From positions 110,108-174,107 of the IMG/VR virus record IMGVR_UViG_3300009158_000001: a stretch of 64,000 nt of DNA; one strand, 5' to 3'. The stretch comes from a virus. Below the pieces are notes generated by a model. It made no database searches. It was not told where the DNA came from and saw only the letters and a list, made by a program, of their open reading frames with translations. Below, piece after piece: positions 11,101 to 17,720 of this stretch. Positions within the stretch are counted from its first letter, which is position 1; the number at the start of each line of letters is the position of its first letter. The position numbers and the translations under genes were made by a program.

Positions 11101-14100
11101 TGCAAAGCTGCAGGGTAATTACTTCTTGGCTCAAACTGAGTTGGAAACTAGCCGCGCTGGTATTGCAGCCATTAGGCATACGATTGAGACGAGTGCTTAT
11201 ACGTCTCAAGAACTGTCTTCTGATTTGATTGAGGCCTTCAAAGAAGGTTACCAATGGATGAAGACTCCTGGTGGCTATCAGTTGGTTAGCGCAAGAAAAG
11301 CTGCAGCAAACCCAGAGAAGATTCTCAAGGGCGAAGCTCTTGCTGCTGTGCTGGATGCGTGGATCAAGACTGCCATTGACGTTCAGGCAGACTCTCTTCG
11401 CGCAGAGGGTGCGAAGATTGTGCGCAGGTACGAAGAAGCACTTCAGCTTCTGCTTCCTGGGTACAGCTGCAAGGTCAATGGTGAGGATTGTCTCATGGCT
11501 GCATACAATAAAGCAGAACATGCGAAAAAGACAGACCCCAGCAATCCTGAGATTGCCTTGCTTCTTGCAGCGTACTATGCGGAGTACGAGAAAGAGCAAG
11601 CGGAGTACGAGAATGAGCAAGCGAAAATCCAAGCGCGTTACGAGAAAACCCATAAGGAATGTCAGGAGTATGAGCAGCGCGTTAAGGAGCAGGAAGGATG
11701 GGATGAAATCCCGTTCTGTAAAGCAGGTGCCGTTCTTTCGGCATTGGCTCTTGCAGCTGGGCTTCCTGCCTTCGTGGTAGTGTTGCCGCTTGCACTGACG
11801 GCACTGGCTGCTTTCATGAAGATGGAAAACTCTGACGTTGAAGGTGAGGAGATCCTCGCTGACAATGCAGAGTTCTGCCTGTACAGTACACCAATTGTCC
11901 GTCACACAACAGGCAAGTGGACTGCAGTCAAAGACAACAACACTGGGGAATCCGCCCCAGTCGAAGCTGGCGAAAGCCAGAAGGAGAAGCCCATGAGCTT
12001 CCTTGACAAGATGAACCAGACCATCCGAAATGTCTGGAACGAGCTCACCGGCCGTGAGAGAATTGGTACTGACGTGAAGACCAAGGCACCTGCCACGTAC
12101 GGCTCTATCCTTGCTGCCAGCAAGGTTGAGCACACGGCACTTACCCGTATCTGCGGTGGTAAGATCCGTGAGATGCAAGTCACCGAACTCAGCAGTGAAG
12201 AGCTGCGTGAGATCAAAGACTTCATCCGCCGTGATGGTGACACCTGGATCATTGTCCGCGACTCTCAGAAGTTCCACTTCCCGAACTGGGCAATGGAGAA
12301 GCTGGTGTCTGAGATTGTGATTGCAGGTCACGCTGTCGACAAGAAGGTCAGCCAGCAGGAAGTGAATAAGTATTTCGGCAGCTTGCTTTGGGCTCCTGCT
12401 GAGATTGTTTCCTTCCAGGCTAGCGAAGCCAAGGTCATGAGTGATGGGCTTGCCGCCATGTACGACGGTACCAACCTGATGAGCGATGAGCTTGCATCGA
12501 CTATCGACTGGGTTGGCTATGCAATTCGTCGACTGCTTACGGTACTCGGCTTGTTCAAGGGTATGTTCATTATCCTTCCTGCTGGGTACTTCCCGTCTGG
12601 GGTCAAGCTATTCGGCAGTGAGGTGAAGAAGCACCTTCGTCTGCGTCGGGATAGCGGTCGTGCACTTGCACTGCAGCCTCAGGCTAACGGTCACAGTGAT
12701 GTGGCTAGGACTCTAGGCATGCAGCTTTGGTCCATGCTGTTGGGCCCCTGGATTGCTAGTGTTGGTTTTGCCAATCTAGCGAAGGGAGCGTACGGCTATG
12801 CAATGTCGAACCTGAACAAGGCTAATGAGCGTCTTCTTGCTCCTGCAGAGGAAGAAGAAGAAGGCCGCGATGCCTTGATGGCTGAGGCTAGCCGCCTGCA
12901 CGGGTTCAATCCAATTGCTGTATTCAGGTCTTTTGCGACCAGCATGGCAAACGGGCTCACGAAGTCCTTCAATCCCAACAAGGTGAACATTGCACCTGTT
13001 GACGAGAAGGGCAGAAGCCTTGTGCCAAACGGCTATCCGATGATGCTGCCTTGGCTTGCGCTGGCAGAGCTGTGGCTCAAGGTCACGGGCAAAGTGCCAG
13101 AAGAGCTTGCTAAGAAGGTTGAAGATACCGAAAAGCTTCGTCTGCGGCTCTTTAAGCTTGCGAACGGCGCAATTCCAGTGCTTGTGCACAACATGCACCG
13201 CCTTGATGCGGCTAAGGTTGCAGGCATTCGTCGCATGGCTATTGCTGCTATTGCGACTCGCATCCCGACTGGCAAGACCAGCGGTATCGAGGTTATGCTC
13301 TTCGACGCAGAAGAGTATGGGGCAGATCTACTGCCTGAGATCGTTGGCCGTAAGAAGAACGACATTGAGTTCTGGCTCTTCCCTTGCGAGGAGACCACGG
13401 CCTTCAAGGTTGCTTCTGAGGGCGGCGACGACGACGACCTGTACGAGTTCCTCCTGGGAATTCTGCACAAGCTGGCTCGCCTTGGCCTTGAGTGGCGGGC
13501 AAAGATCCTCGATGTGAGTGCCGATACGCAAAAGGCCATGGACGAAATCAAAGTTCGCTTTGCTCGTCAGGTGGCAGCATTCAAAGAAGACCGTAAGCTT
13601 CTTGCAAAGCTGATGGAGATGCCTTATGCAAAAGTCTTCACGGCAAATGGCAAGGTCAGGGCAGGCTGGCCGTCTCTCTTGGGTGTTACCATGGCACCAG
13701 GTGGATGGCAGATCCGTCACACGGAAGCTGTTGAAGATATCATCGTGATGACCGAGGAGTCCCGTGAAGATATCGCCACCCAGGCTCGCCTCTTTGCTGA
13801 GGTAATGACAGCAAACAACGACAGCCCGTTCACCAGCGCCATTGGCACTGTTGCGCAGAGCCACAAGTTTGCCACTGGCATCTTGACTGGAAACGTTGTG
13901 CTGACGAACAGTATCGGTGCTCTGGATAAGATCTGGGCACTCTTTGTTCTTGCTACCATTCTGCTGTCGGATATGGTAGACGCTTGCAACAAGGGCAAGA
14001 AGTACGCAGAGGCTGGTGCTGCACTCATGTACCTTAACTGGGCATGGGGCTGGCTGTGCTATCGTATTGCTAGCAATCCAGATGCTAAGGTTATCTGCCC

Positions 14101-16453
14101 TGCGCAGTATCTAGTATCTGTGCCTCCTGCTGCCAAAGAGCTGTTCAACGCACGTCATGCTAATAAGATGACTGTTGATGGCAAAGTTGTTCAGCCGGGC
14201 AAGCTTCTCAACAATCTCTATGAGAACCATAGAGAGCTTGGCGAGACGGTCGAGGCTATGATCCGCGAAGAGCACAACCGTGCTGAGTTCTCGGCTACGG
14301 TAACTGCGATGCTTCAGACTGTTAGCGTTCCTGTGCCTGGGGCTGCTTCTGCTCAGGGTATGGGCTCGGAAGTCTGGGCTGAAGTCTGGACTGCAAGCGG
14401 CCGCAAGAAGATCTACCTGGATGGTCTCAAGCAGAAGTCTGCTATGAGGTTCGAAGACATTCGGGCAGAGCAGCGTTACATGGCAGAACTCAACAATGCA
14501 ACCGTCTACGCAGCACATGCTGAGTTTGACCGTATTGTCATGGGTCGCCTTGTGAAAGCTGATCCTAACGCTACTAGTGAGGAGATTGCAGCTATGTTCA
14601 AGCTTTGCAAGCTTGGCATGGTCTACTCGTATGCTTTCAAGACTGTTGGCTACGAAGAGAACTGCGTCAAGATCCTTATGGATGAAGAGGGAGAGTTCGG
14701 CGCTTCTGGCGGCGTTCCTACCTACATCATCCCTGTCAGCGGCAACTGCACCTTTATCGGCAACTTTGCAGGTAGCAGCGAGATCCTCCTTGAGTGGATG
14801 ATGAATCCTGCTACACTCGCACTTGTTGCTGAGATCAAAGCCAAGGCTGGCGACTTCAAGTACGTCGTTCTCTCCATGAAGGGTGAAGCCTTTGGAGAGA
14901 TGATTGACGGCGGTCGTGACCTCAGGTACAGCGAGGCTGACTTTGATGGCAAATCCATCACGGAGATCCTCTGTATGCCTGGCGTTGCTCTTGCTGGCAA
15001 TCAGCGTGAAGAAAGCCACGTTGATCAGAGCACCTGGCTTGCAAGTGTAGCAGACACGGTCACGCAACGTCGCAACGACATTCTTCGCAAGCTGAAGGCG
15101 GAGAACAAAGCAGCAGAAGCATTGCTTCGCGGCAAGACTTTCGGAGAGCTTCTTCAGGAGTTCAACGTAACGGTCGTCGCAGAGTCCGTCACTGGCACTG
15201 CCAAGGTCGAAAAGATCGAGGCGTTCAAGTGGATGGACAAGAAGCATGCGGGTCGTACGTACCCAAACACCTTTGTCATTGTTCGCTTCGGGAATGAAGC
15301 AGATCCTGTGACTGAGGAGATGGAAGAGGATGATATTACCATCTTCCTTGCTGACGAAGTGATTGAGGCTGCTCCTGACACCAAGGAGAACATTACGATC
15401 GAGGCCTCTGCTCCTGTGGTTGAAAAGACTGCAGAAGCAAAAAAAGACAGCATAAGCGATAAGCTCAACCGCATCTTCGGCAAGAAGGAGGCTGTTAAGC
15501 CCCCTGCTCCTATCGAAGTCGTGCCTGCTGCTGTTGTTGCGGCTGCTACTGGACAAGAGGAGCTCAAGATCCTGAGCATTTCTGAGCCTGCCTTTGCGAA
15601 AGAAGGATGGTCCCAGACCAGCGAAGGAAAGCTTGTGCGCCGCACTTTCAGCAAGACCAAAGTCAAGGAAGTCTTTGCTGCTGGCTGGAACTTCTGCTTC
15701 TGCGAGGGCGATGGAGACAAGTGGGTCATTGCAGACACCCGCTTTGGTTTTGTCATTGGCCGCGGACAGACTCAGGTCATAGCGTTGCAAAGGGCAATTG
15801 CAAACACCCAGGCTGCTAAGGTTGGACGCAACCTTCTTGACGAAGTCCAGTTCTCGAACTGGCTCTTTGACCGTGCAACTCAGGCTCAGCGTCCGCTTGT
15901 TGACCTGATTGCAGAGCACAACAAGAAGGAAGAGCCCGTGGCCGAGGCAACTCCTGCTACTCCTGTTGTTGTCGCAGAGACTGCTGGTACTAAGCCTACT
16001 AGCCGTTGCGTTGGTAACTTCGCATTGGCTGGCCTTCAGCACTCTAGTAACGTCAATGTTGCTGAGCGTGAGCTTGTTGAGGGCGTAAAGATTACTCTCA
16101 TCCGCAATGTGGCTCACCCCAAGGATGCAAATGCCGTTGAGGTCCATGTGAATGGTTACCGCTTCGGGTATGTTCCTAAGGAAGCCGCTGCAAGGCTGGC
16201 TCCTCGGATGGACATCGGCGTGAAGGCGTGGGCCATTGTCACGGGATGGGAAAACGGGTACGCCCGCTTCGATCTGTTCCTTGGCAAGACGCCCACTACC
16301 TTGGAGACGTTCAACTACCAGCGTGACGAAATCGAGCGTGCATGCGAGGGGCTTGCCTGGCTGGAGTCGTACGACGCGACCGATGAACAGAAGGCTCCGG
16401 CTAATGCCCTCCTTGCGCACTTTGCTGCCCTTTGTGGTAGCCTTAAGCTCTGA
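5162..16453 (+). CDS. 3,763-residue stop-free megagene/polyprotein: two trypsin-like domains, multiple TM segments, HIRAN domain
   Basis: One open frame of 11.3 kb. Module order: TM (3-20), TM (46-66), trypsin-like domain 1 (H130, D177, S277 in GDSGG); short TM module 365-390; multi-TM module 391-560; lipoprotein-type signal with lipobox LGGC (Cys579); trypsin-like domain 2 (TAAHC H615, D654, S713 in GDSGGP); TMs near 784-800 and 839-857; Lys/Arg/Ala-rich basic region 878-1080; charged coiled coil 1143-1243; TM 1266-1295; duplicated PQSLLxRLxELL at 1324 and 1362; CxC-x9-CxxC at 1386-1401; long unrecognised regions; TMs near 2187-2218, 2459-2480 and 2923-2942; HIRAN-like domain 3616-3715. Both protease domains share the identical block ECSPDLRWWGATTG. 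Five internal in-frame AAGGAG-N6-ATG signals suggest fused genes with internal initiation. Whether one polyprotein, nested products, or both are made is unknown. Confidence 0.85.
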   Translation: MTIALIVLAIFVCIVILSNTVSYLMTANKTAPITPAEVRMNNNNHPLIVLAIVTLVVIGGLVTFGIGKTAGLWAQPSFEDLVDPYAVAEYEQVALRITSFPHPGVGQYSPDEGTNCTGWAWKGHMYGITHCDVDTYIIGKETGETPDPVVRINTDHVVSVPVLGNDLYTVGMECSPDLRWWGATTGEWRNLDWSDIDVETFSPNNRAASLMLERWHGSVNRAQDALAQQNEYSASLYTNTALFQQGEWEILSKGQRYCYDSQDDVVGHGGWFRSGDSGGVLLAGDEPIGAVSYSNGSETRNCFSAIALSQEKSYQDFEFRELSSTTMDLTGKFKTAASHSGMQGRIFRSLNTETTNAHQGKENFMPYLILAILGLILAAATTTIKVKEFLMSNLRTIVIGFLIVLGLVVPIVLAWNHALTVCPVTDAWFSVNFMNGALVSIVVEMAAIAAVLAMATLISEMSCPKWMVKPILAITPNLATITANKAKESVMPIRLYIAIILTIAIFVPMALIATFREAFVCILGLGPLAFTAIDLILHVEYHYHVRELSIVTKKLIAHQKLHKLLFGGMALLAMVLGGCGDTIQQAPAGMGEIVAAHNGECSAFHWQGQIRTAAHCTYASTDWRDNATAVLHQQQGKHAIPEDLADIGQECSPDLRWWGATTGRTLPVEDVKFYAVKRGQNVWDLGEQVPPWTPGAQACFTQTLHNRFSDGDSGGPLLAGDEPVGSVSWSSNLPWGMACFGRLEKQPMWGNLSTSSPQGGKGFRMKSIEMTDSLAVTLTQVFTDLAIAGAILALAFLLARVRAKFRTHDETNAGNSAGLIGAKNPSKGHMSPILAFVARLTSVIVILLLGVCLLAAPGVTPLVSSNNSPTIETGIDPEAIAKIVQRLKKRLAYGMRMAKKKRWTVRRLNRWLVANGYKAKAKKAKKAVAKAVVKFDRAGMTRRQRRAKAHKAKVAATKAETKARGVKRRAEAKATNDAIAKLEAAIAFLGLIARVARHQRRMEVSAARSKRKVARKATAKPAAKKIIVRAEGAGRPTFHPRRSKVQGYNPAAQSRQEIITSREKREERRLAREARHLTLLNRAYAALLNMVVEGTAFKAGWTLRGACMLLADNMAWVAAQAEIQTFDQDDDVAWQYEAAVRNIPFEIKREVENAEVDAAWALIEANDKKVLAEIKQANAKARAKRKAEREERIATHRAKVDAERAEREAAKAVKAEERRKREMAKAERLVEALKAREAKKGKTTKVDVTPVSPVAKLREVQANSPVLAVVAGLGLATGMVAVAVIALAAIAFFAIRKNRAEDCKEETVDADWGDLLEAPAEPQPQSLLLRLTELLGQESPAREVVAYEPAPAPVTVPAEPEPQSLLGRLIELLPEAEARATEPATCACGIPQEEGYVCDTCVLNEYAAGMANALENAVEEFPFTDPGDWDGGAIDDVYAAQLMAADREAAQRDAADLEEHLQVLAAEAALADLDQEAEQDIDPLDLLVEKAKEEEMEEEKTPEQVWAEICNELTVSPRNYSANAAMNILIEMYQRKIDLFRFRHFGTTRTFTRKDKDGDRRTSKTKTLRKDVIVRFASILRQDKEMATWFAEASHDPSWEQFWVGIESLMKDKKQAWTAQDWRILRARYEAAVLVVNDLCIEFLGQSKSKPKFMASEVSCLVTKDTFRYRAVGAQEAMEACKRINAKHKGGFCVARGVYQEQMLSGSHLPWVVDKADGEGNWLEFGFVLTTSAGVADWGFGRENRNNSSVELKTATEMLGGIVQLDQYKPERAYIEMFHKNWTLMKKPSLNDWKTFIKTAFANGNMLFINPTTMDTRHVAKNGTSYSKSVTDNGTTASTVHTFFNDGSVTTVMTRKTLDANSKGFAHKFSSARTTIRKFFLKHSGIRDLKVLPWEVVESRDELATKFGNESYDQYQACRKAISADRNHRLDVVVLSRVNNARFEAWATEYVQNKQSSVVYHIKTRQPLTLSQLNKQNKALAKLQGNYFLAQTELETSRAGIAAIRHTIETSAYTSQELSSDLIEAFKEGYQWMKTPGGYQLVSARKAAANPEKILKGEALAAVLDAWIKTAIDVQADSLRAEGAKIVRRYEEALQLLLPGYSCKVNGEDCLMAAYNKAEHAKKTDPSNPEIALLLAAYYAEYEKEQAEYENEQAKIQARYEKTHKECQEYEQRVKEQEGWDEIPFCKAGAVLSALALAAGLPAFVVVLPLALTALAAFMKMENSDVEGEEILADNAEFCLYSTPIVRHTTGKWTAVKDNNTGESAPVEAGESQKEKPMSFLDKMNQTIRNVWNELTGRERIGTDVKTKAPATYGSILAASKVEHTALTRICGGKIREMQVTELSSEELREIKDFIRRDGDTWIIVRDSQKFHFPNWAMEKLVSEIVIAGHAVDKKVSQQEVNKYFGSLLWAPAEIVSFQASEAKVMSDGLAAMYDGTNLMSDELASTIDWVGYAIRRLLTVLGLFKGMFIILPAGYFPSGVKLFGSEVKKHLRLRRDSGRALALQPQANGHSDVARTLGMQLWSMLLGPWIASVGFANLAKGAYGYAMSNLNKANERLLAPAEEEEEGRDALMAEASRLHGFNPIAVFRSFATSMANGLTKSFNPNKVNIAPVDEKGRSLVPNGYPMMLPWLALAELWLKVTGKVPEELAKKVEDTEKLRLRLFKLANGAIPVLVHNMHRLDAAKVAGIRRMAIAAIATRIPTGKTSGIEVMLFDAEEYGADLLPEIVGRKKNDIEFWLFPCEETTAFKVASEGGDDDDLYEFLLGILHKLARLGLEWRAKILDVSADTQKAMDEIKVRFARQVAAFKEDRKLLAKLMEMPYAKVFTANGKVRAGWPSLLGVTMAPGGWQIRHTEAVEDIIVMTEESREDIATQARLFAEVMTANNDSPFTSAIGTVAQSHKFATGILTGNVVLTNSIGALDKIWALFVLATILLSDMVDACNKGKKYAEAGAALMYLNWAWGWLCYRIASNPDAKVICPAQYLVSVPPAAKELFNARHANKMTVDGKVVQPGKLLNNLYENHRELGETVEAMIREEHNRAEFSATVTAMLQTVSVPVPGAASAQGMGSEVWAEVWTASGRKKIYLDGLKQKSAMRFEDIRAEQRYMAELNNATVYAAHAEFDRIVMGRLVKADPNATSEEIAAMFKLCKLGMVYSYAFKTVGYEENCVKILMDEEGEFGASGGVPTYIIPVSGNCTFIGNFAGSSEILLEWMMNPATLALVAEIKAKAGDFKYVVLSMKGEAFGEMIDGGRDLRYSEADFDGKSITEILCMPGVALAGNQREESHVDQSTWLASVADTVTQRRNDILRKLKAENKAAEALLRGKTFGELLQEFNVTVVAESVTGTAKVEKIEAFKWMDKKHAGRTYPNTFVIVRFGNEADPVTEEMEEDDITIFLADEVIEAAPDTKENITIEASAPVVEKTAEAKKDSISDKLNRIFGKKEAVKPPAPIEVVPAAVVAAATGQEELKILSISEPAFAKEGWSQTSEGKLVRRTFSKTKVKEVFAAGWNFCFCEGDGDKWVIADTRFGFVIGRGQTQVIALQRAIANTQAAKVGRNLLDEVQFSNWLFDRATQAQRPLVDLIAEHNKKEEPVAEATPATPVVVAETAGTKPTSRCVGNFALAGLQHSSNVNVAERELVEGVKITLIRNVAHPKDANAVEVHVNGYRFGYVPKEAAARLAPRMDIGVKAWAIVTGWENGYARFDLFLGKTPTTLETFNYQRDEIERACEGLAWLESYDATDEQKAPANALLAHFAALCGSLKL
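6242..6256 (+). promoter_or_regulatory. Internal in-frame RBS and ATG (Met365)
   Basis: AAGGAG at 6242-6247, six bases, ATG at 6254, in the frame of the giant ORF. Downstream, residues 365-390 look like a stand-alone 26-aa membrane peptide that ends just before the next internal signal. Confidence 0.55.
6320..6334 (+). promoter_or_regulatory. Internal in-frame RBS and ATG (Met391)
   Basis: AAGGAG at 6320-6325, six bases, ATG at 6332. It opens a 100-residue module with two hydrophobic spans that ends at the next signal. Confidence 0.55.
6620..6634 (+). promoter_or_regulatory. Internal in-frame RBS and ATG (Met491)
   Basis: AAGGAG at 6620-6625, TCTGTC, ATG at 6632. The same hexamer spacer precedes the independent 46-aa gene at 19328. 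It opens a membrane module ahead of the lipobox and second protease. Confidence 0.55.
9635..9649 (+). promoter_or_regulatory. Internal in-frame RBS and ATG (Met1496)
   Basis: AAGGAG at 9635-9640, six bases, ATG at 9647. It follows an acidic linker and precedes a soluble region of about 780 residues. Weaker than the others because Glu/Lys-rich codons can create the motif by chance. Confidence 0.4.
11981..11995 (+). promoter_or_regulatory. Internal in-frame RBS and ATG (Met2278)
   Basis: AAGGAG at 11981-11986, six bases, ATG at 11993. The upstream residues form a membrane span plus a linker, and a new module begins MSFLDKMNQTIRNVW, which reads like a natural N-terminus. Confidence 0.5.
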
Positions 16454-16463
16454 GGTTACTATG

Positions 16464-16478
16464 AAGGAGATCCTCATG
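16464..16478 (+). promoter_or_regulatory. RBS deciding the start of the Cys-rich clamp-motif gene
   Basis: AAGGAG at 16464-16469, six bases, ATG 16476: exactly the geometry of the five internal signals in the megagene. It argues for 16476 over the earlier in-frame ATG at 16461. Confidence 0.6.
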
Positions 16479-16733
16479 AAGTACATGGGTGGTGCTAAGT
16501 ATCCTGGTCCTTGCCGCAATTGCAGCCGCTACTGTGGTTGTGATACACTGCGGCTCTTCCGAGATGACCGATATAAGGCAGCGAAGTGGGTCACAATCTG
16601 CACAGATTGCTGTGAAGAATGGGATGCCCGCTTCAACAAGCCCAAGGCCATTGTGGCTCCTCAACCTGCTCCTGTAAAGGAAGTGAAGGTTGTGGAAGTC
16701 GCTAAGCCAAAGCAACTTTCGTTGTTCGGCTAG
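16476..16733 (+). CDS. Small Cys-rich (zinc-finger-like) protein with C-terminal beta-clamp-binding motif
   Basis: 85 aa, beginning 22 nt after the stop of the giant ORF. The N-terminal half carries cysteines in CRNCSRYCGC and CTDCC, consistent with a zinc-binding fold. A Pro/Val/Lys-rich linker follows, and the protein ends KQLSLFG. QL[S/D]LF is the established consensus by which bacterial proteins dock on the DNA polymerase beta sliding clamp, so a replisome-associated role is inferred. A terminator follows at 16783. No homologue is recognised beyond these motifs. Confidence 0.75.
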   Translation: MKYMGGAKYPGPCRNCSRYCGCDTLRLFRDDRYKAAKWVTICTDCCEEWDARFNKPKAIVAPQPAPVKEVKVVEVAKPKQLSLFG

Positions 16734-16782
16734 AGAACTGACAGTTTGAACTAAAGCCCTATTCTACAACCCTTTTCAAAAG

Positions 16783-16806
16783 AGCTCACTTTGTGAGCTT
16801 TTTTTT
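16783..16806 (+). terminator. Rho-independent terminator after the megagene unit
   Basis: Perfect 7-bp stem AGCTCAC/GTGAGCT with loop TTT, followed by seven T. Confidence 0.85.
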
Positions 16807-16830
16807 ACTACTTACTTACAGAGGCCAAAC

Positions 16831-16848
16831 GACTCCGCTACTCCGCTC
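16831..16848 (+). repeat. ACTCCGCTA motif, copy 1 (with half copy)
   Basis: GACTCCGCTA followed directly by CTCCGCT, about 25 nt after the terminator T-run. First of six copies of this post-terminator motif. Confidence 0.5.
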
Positions 16849-16895
16849 CCCCTCGAAAGCCTGTGTGTATTTTGTAATTTCTGCACCCCCTTGGA

Positions 16896-16913
16896 GAGGC
16901 TCCTGCGTCGCCC
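16896..16913 (+). promoter_or_regulatory. Two-hairpin element copy 1 (loop TCCTGCGTC)
   Basis: Core 16901-16909 flanked by GGC/GCC arms. The 9-nt spacer AGAGCATTG is followed by a weak second hairpin around GGCTTCGCT. No gene before copy 2. Confidence 0.6.
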
Positions 16914-16969
16914 AGAGCATTGTAGGCTTCGCTCCCTGGCAACAAAGCTAGACCAACGAGAGGTCTGGT

Positions 16970-17016
16970 GGGCCTCCTGCGTCGGCCAGATATAGTGAGC
17001 GTTCACGCTTGCTATA
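16970..17016 (+). promoter_or_regulatory. Two-hairpin element copy 2
   Basis: Core 16975-16983 between GGCC arms. Second hairpin: TATAGTGAGC pairs with GCTTGCTATA (10 bp, two G-U pairs) at 16991-17016. It heads the ncRNA unit ending at 17152. Confidence 0.65.
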
Positions 17017-17152
17017 CTGGCGGATCCGTCCCAGTAGATGCGAGAGATAACGGATAGGTACCTCCCAAACGTCTACCTTGTCGGGTGTGGGAAGGCCGAA
17101 AACGCTGACAAGGAAAGAACCTCTGGCCTCACGGCTGGGGGTTCTTTTTTTT
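16984..17152 (+). ncRNA. Candidate short structured transcript, unit A
   Basis: About 165 nt between the two-hairpin element and a clear terminator, with no credible ORF with an RBS. It contains the 10-bp hairpin at 16991-17016. Existence of an RNA is inferred from element plus terminator. Confidence 0.4.
17115..17152 (+). terminator. Rho-independent terminator
   Basis: AAGAACC ... GGTTCTT stem with an inner GGC/GCC-type hairpin, followed by eight T. Confidence 0.8.
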
Positions 17153-17164
17153 CCACTCCGCTGA
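17153..17164 (+). repeat. ACTCCGCT motif, copy 2
   Basis: CACTCCGCTGA immediately after the terminator T-run. Confidence 0.5.
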
Positions 17165-17200
17165 ATAACCAGATAACTTGTGGCAACCAGGGGTCTTACG

Positions 17201-17217
17201 AGGCTCCTTCGTCGCCC
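17201..17217 (+). promoter_or_regulatory. Two-hairpin element copy 3 (loop TCCTTCGTC)
   Basis: Core 17205-17213, arms GGC/GCC, spacer AAAGCATCG, then hairpin GGTGGC-TGCC-GCTACC. Confidence 0.6.
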
Positions 17218-17457
17218 AAAGCATCGGATGGTGGCTGCCGCTACCCGTATCAGAGAAGGCCTGTCGGTCTCTGGTATGTATCAGACAGGGGCGGTTGCCA
17301 GTCCGCCTAACAGAAAAACTGGCCGTCATCCCCTTTAGGATGGCATGTTTACGTCCCCTCTTGGACGGGTTCCTGGTAGTGGTAATCCTACTTACTGCGT
17401 ACCAGGATAGAGAGGTAAAGCCCCAGCACAGTAGGATGTGTTGGGGTTTTATTTTTG
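17214..17457 (+). ncRNA. Candidate structured transcript, unit B
   Basis: About 240 nt from element copy 3 to the terminator at 17418. Several local inverted repeats are visible, for example GCCATCCTAAAG-type pairing near 17333-17345 and CAGGAACC/GGTACC-type pairing near 17370-17410. The possible ORFs lack RBSs. No known RNA family recognised. Confidence 0.4.
17418..17457 (+). terminator. Rho-independent terminator
   Basis: AGCCCCAGCACA/TGTGTTGGGGTT stem, then TTATTTTTG. Confidence 0.8.
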
Positions 17458-17459
17458 TT

Positions 17460-17470
17460 ACTCCGCTATA
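17460..17470 (+). repeat. ACTCCGCTA motif, copy 3
   Basis: ACTCCGCTATA a few bases after the T-run. A TATAGT box lies about 25 nt downstream. Confidence 0.5.
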
Positions 17471-17505
17471 TAAGTAGATTACTAGTAACTATATAGTGGT
17501 TTGTT

Positions 17506-17541
17506 GGCGGCTCCTACGTCGCCCAAAGCACTGGGCGTTGA
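17506..17541 (+). promoter_or_regulatory. Two-hairpin element copy 4 (loop TCCTACGTC)
   Basis: Core 17512-17520, arms GGC/GCC, spacer AAAGCACTG, then hairpin GGCG-TTGA-CGCT. Confidence 0.6.
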
Positions 17542-17674
17542 CGCTCTGCCATCTCCGTTGGTAGAGACTAGCTTTAAAACACGGGGAGTCCCAGGTCGGC
17601 CTTACGGGCTTGGATAAGACTATTGGCAGAAGGACAGATTCCCACTACTAGGCCGGTAGTGGGTTTCTTTTTTT
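17521..17674 (+). ncRNA. Candidate structured transcript, unit C
   Basis: About 150 nt between element copy 4 and a strong terminator, with no ORF with an RBS. RNA family unknown. Confidence 0.4.
17641..17674 (+). terminator. Rho-independent terminator
   Basis: CCCACTAC/GTAGTGGG stem followed by TTTCTTTTTTT. Confidence 0.85.
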
Positions 17675-17716
17675 GGCCTCCTTCGTCGGCCAGAGATTAT
17701 GAGGCACTTTCGCCTC
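17675..17716 (+). promoter_or_regulatory. Two-hairpin element copy 5
   Basis: Core 17679-17687 (TCCTTCGTC), arms GGCC/GGCC, spacer AGAGATTAT, second hairpin GAGGC-ACTTTC-GCCTC. Upstream of the 70-aa gene at 17737. Confidence 0.7.
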
Positions 17717-17720
17717 TCGG

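Noticed and set aside
8342-12331. Antisense ORFs of 399, 292 and 434 codons
   Set aside because: Shadows of the sense frame with Cys/Leu-rich, unstructured translations and no initiation signals.
13425-13440. GDD-type polymerase motif (GGDDDD) suggesting an RNA-virus-like polyprotein
   Set aside because: No motif A or B in suitable positions, and the run is an acidic linker; the locus is embedded in a DNA phage.
14935-14960. DFDGK as an RNA polymerase beta-prime signature (DFDGD)
   Set aside because: Last Asp missing and no surrounding double-psi barrel or second-subunit motifs.
14111-16519. 802-codon antisense ORF opposite the end of the megagene
   Set aside because: Same codon-bias effect; the sense strand has HIRAN homology and coherent domains.
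17038-17477. ORFs of 90 and 99 codons in the ncRNA units
   Set aside because: They read across promoter elements and terminators and lack RBSs.
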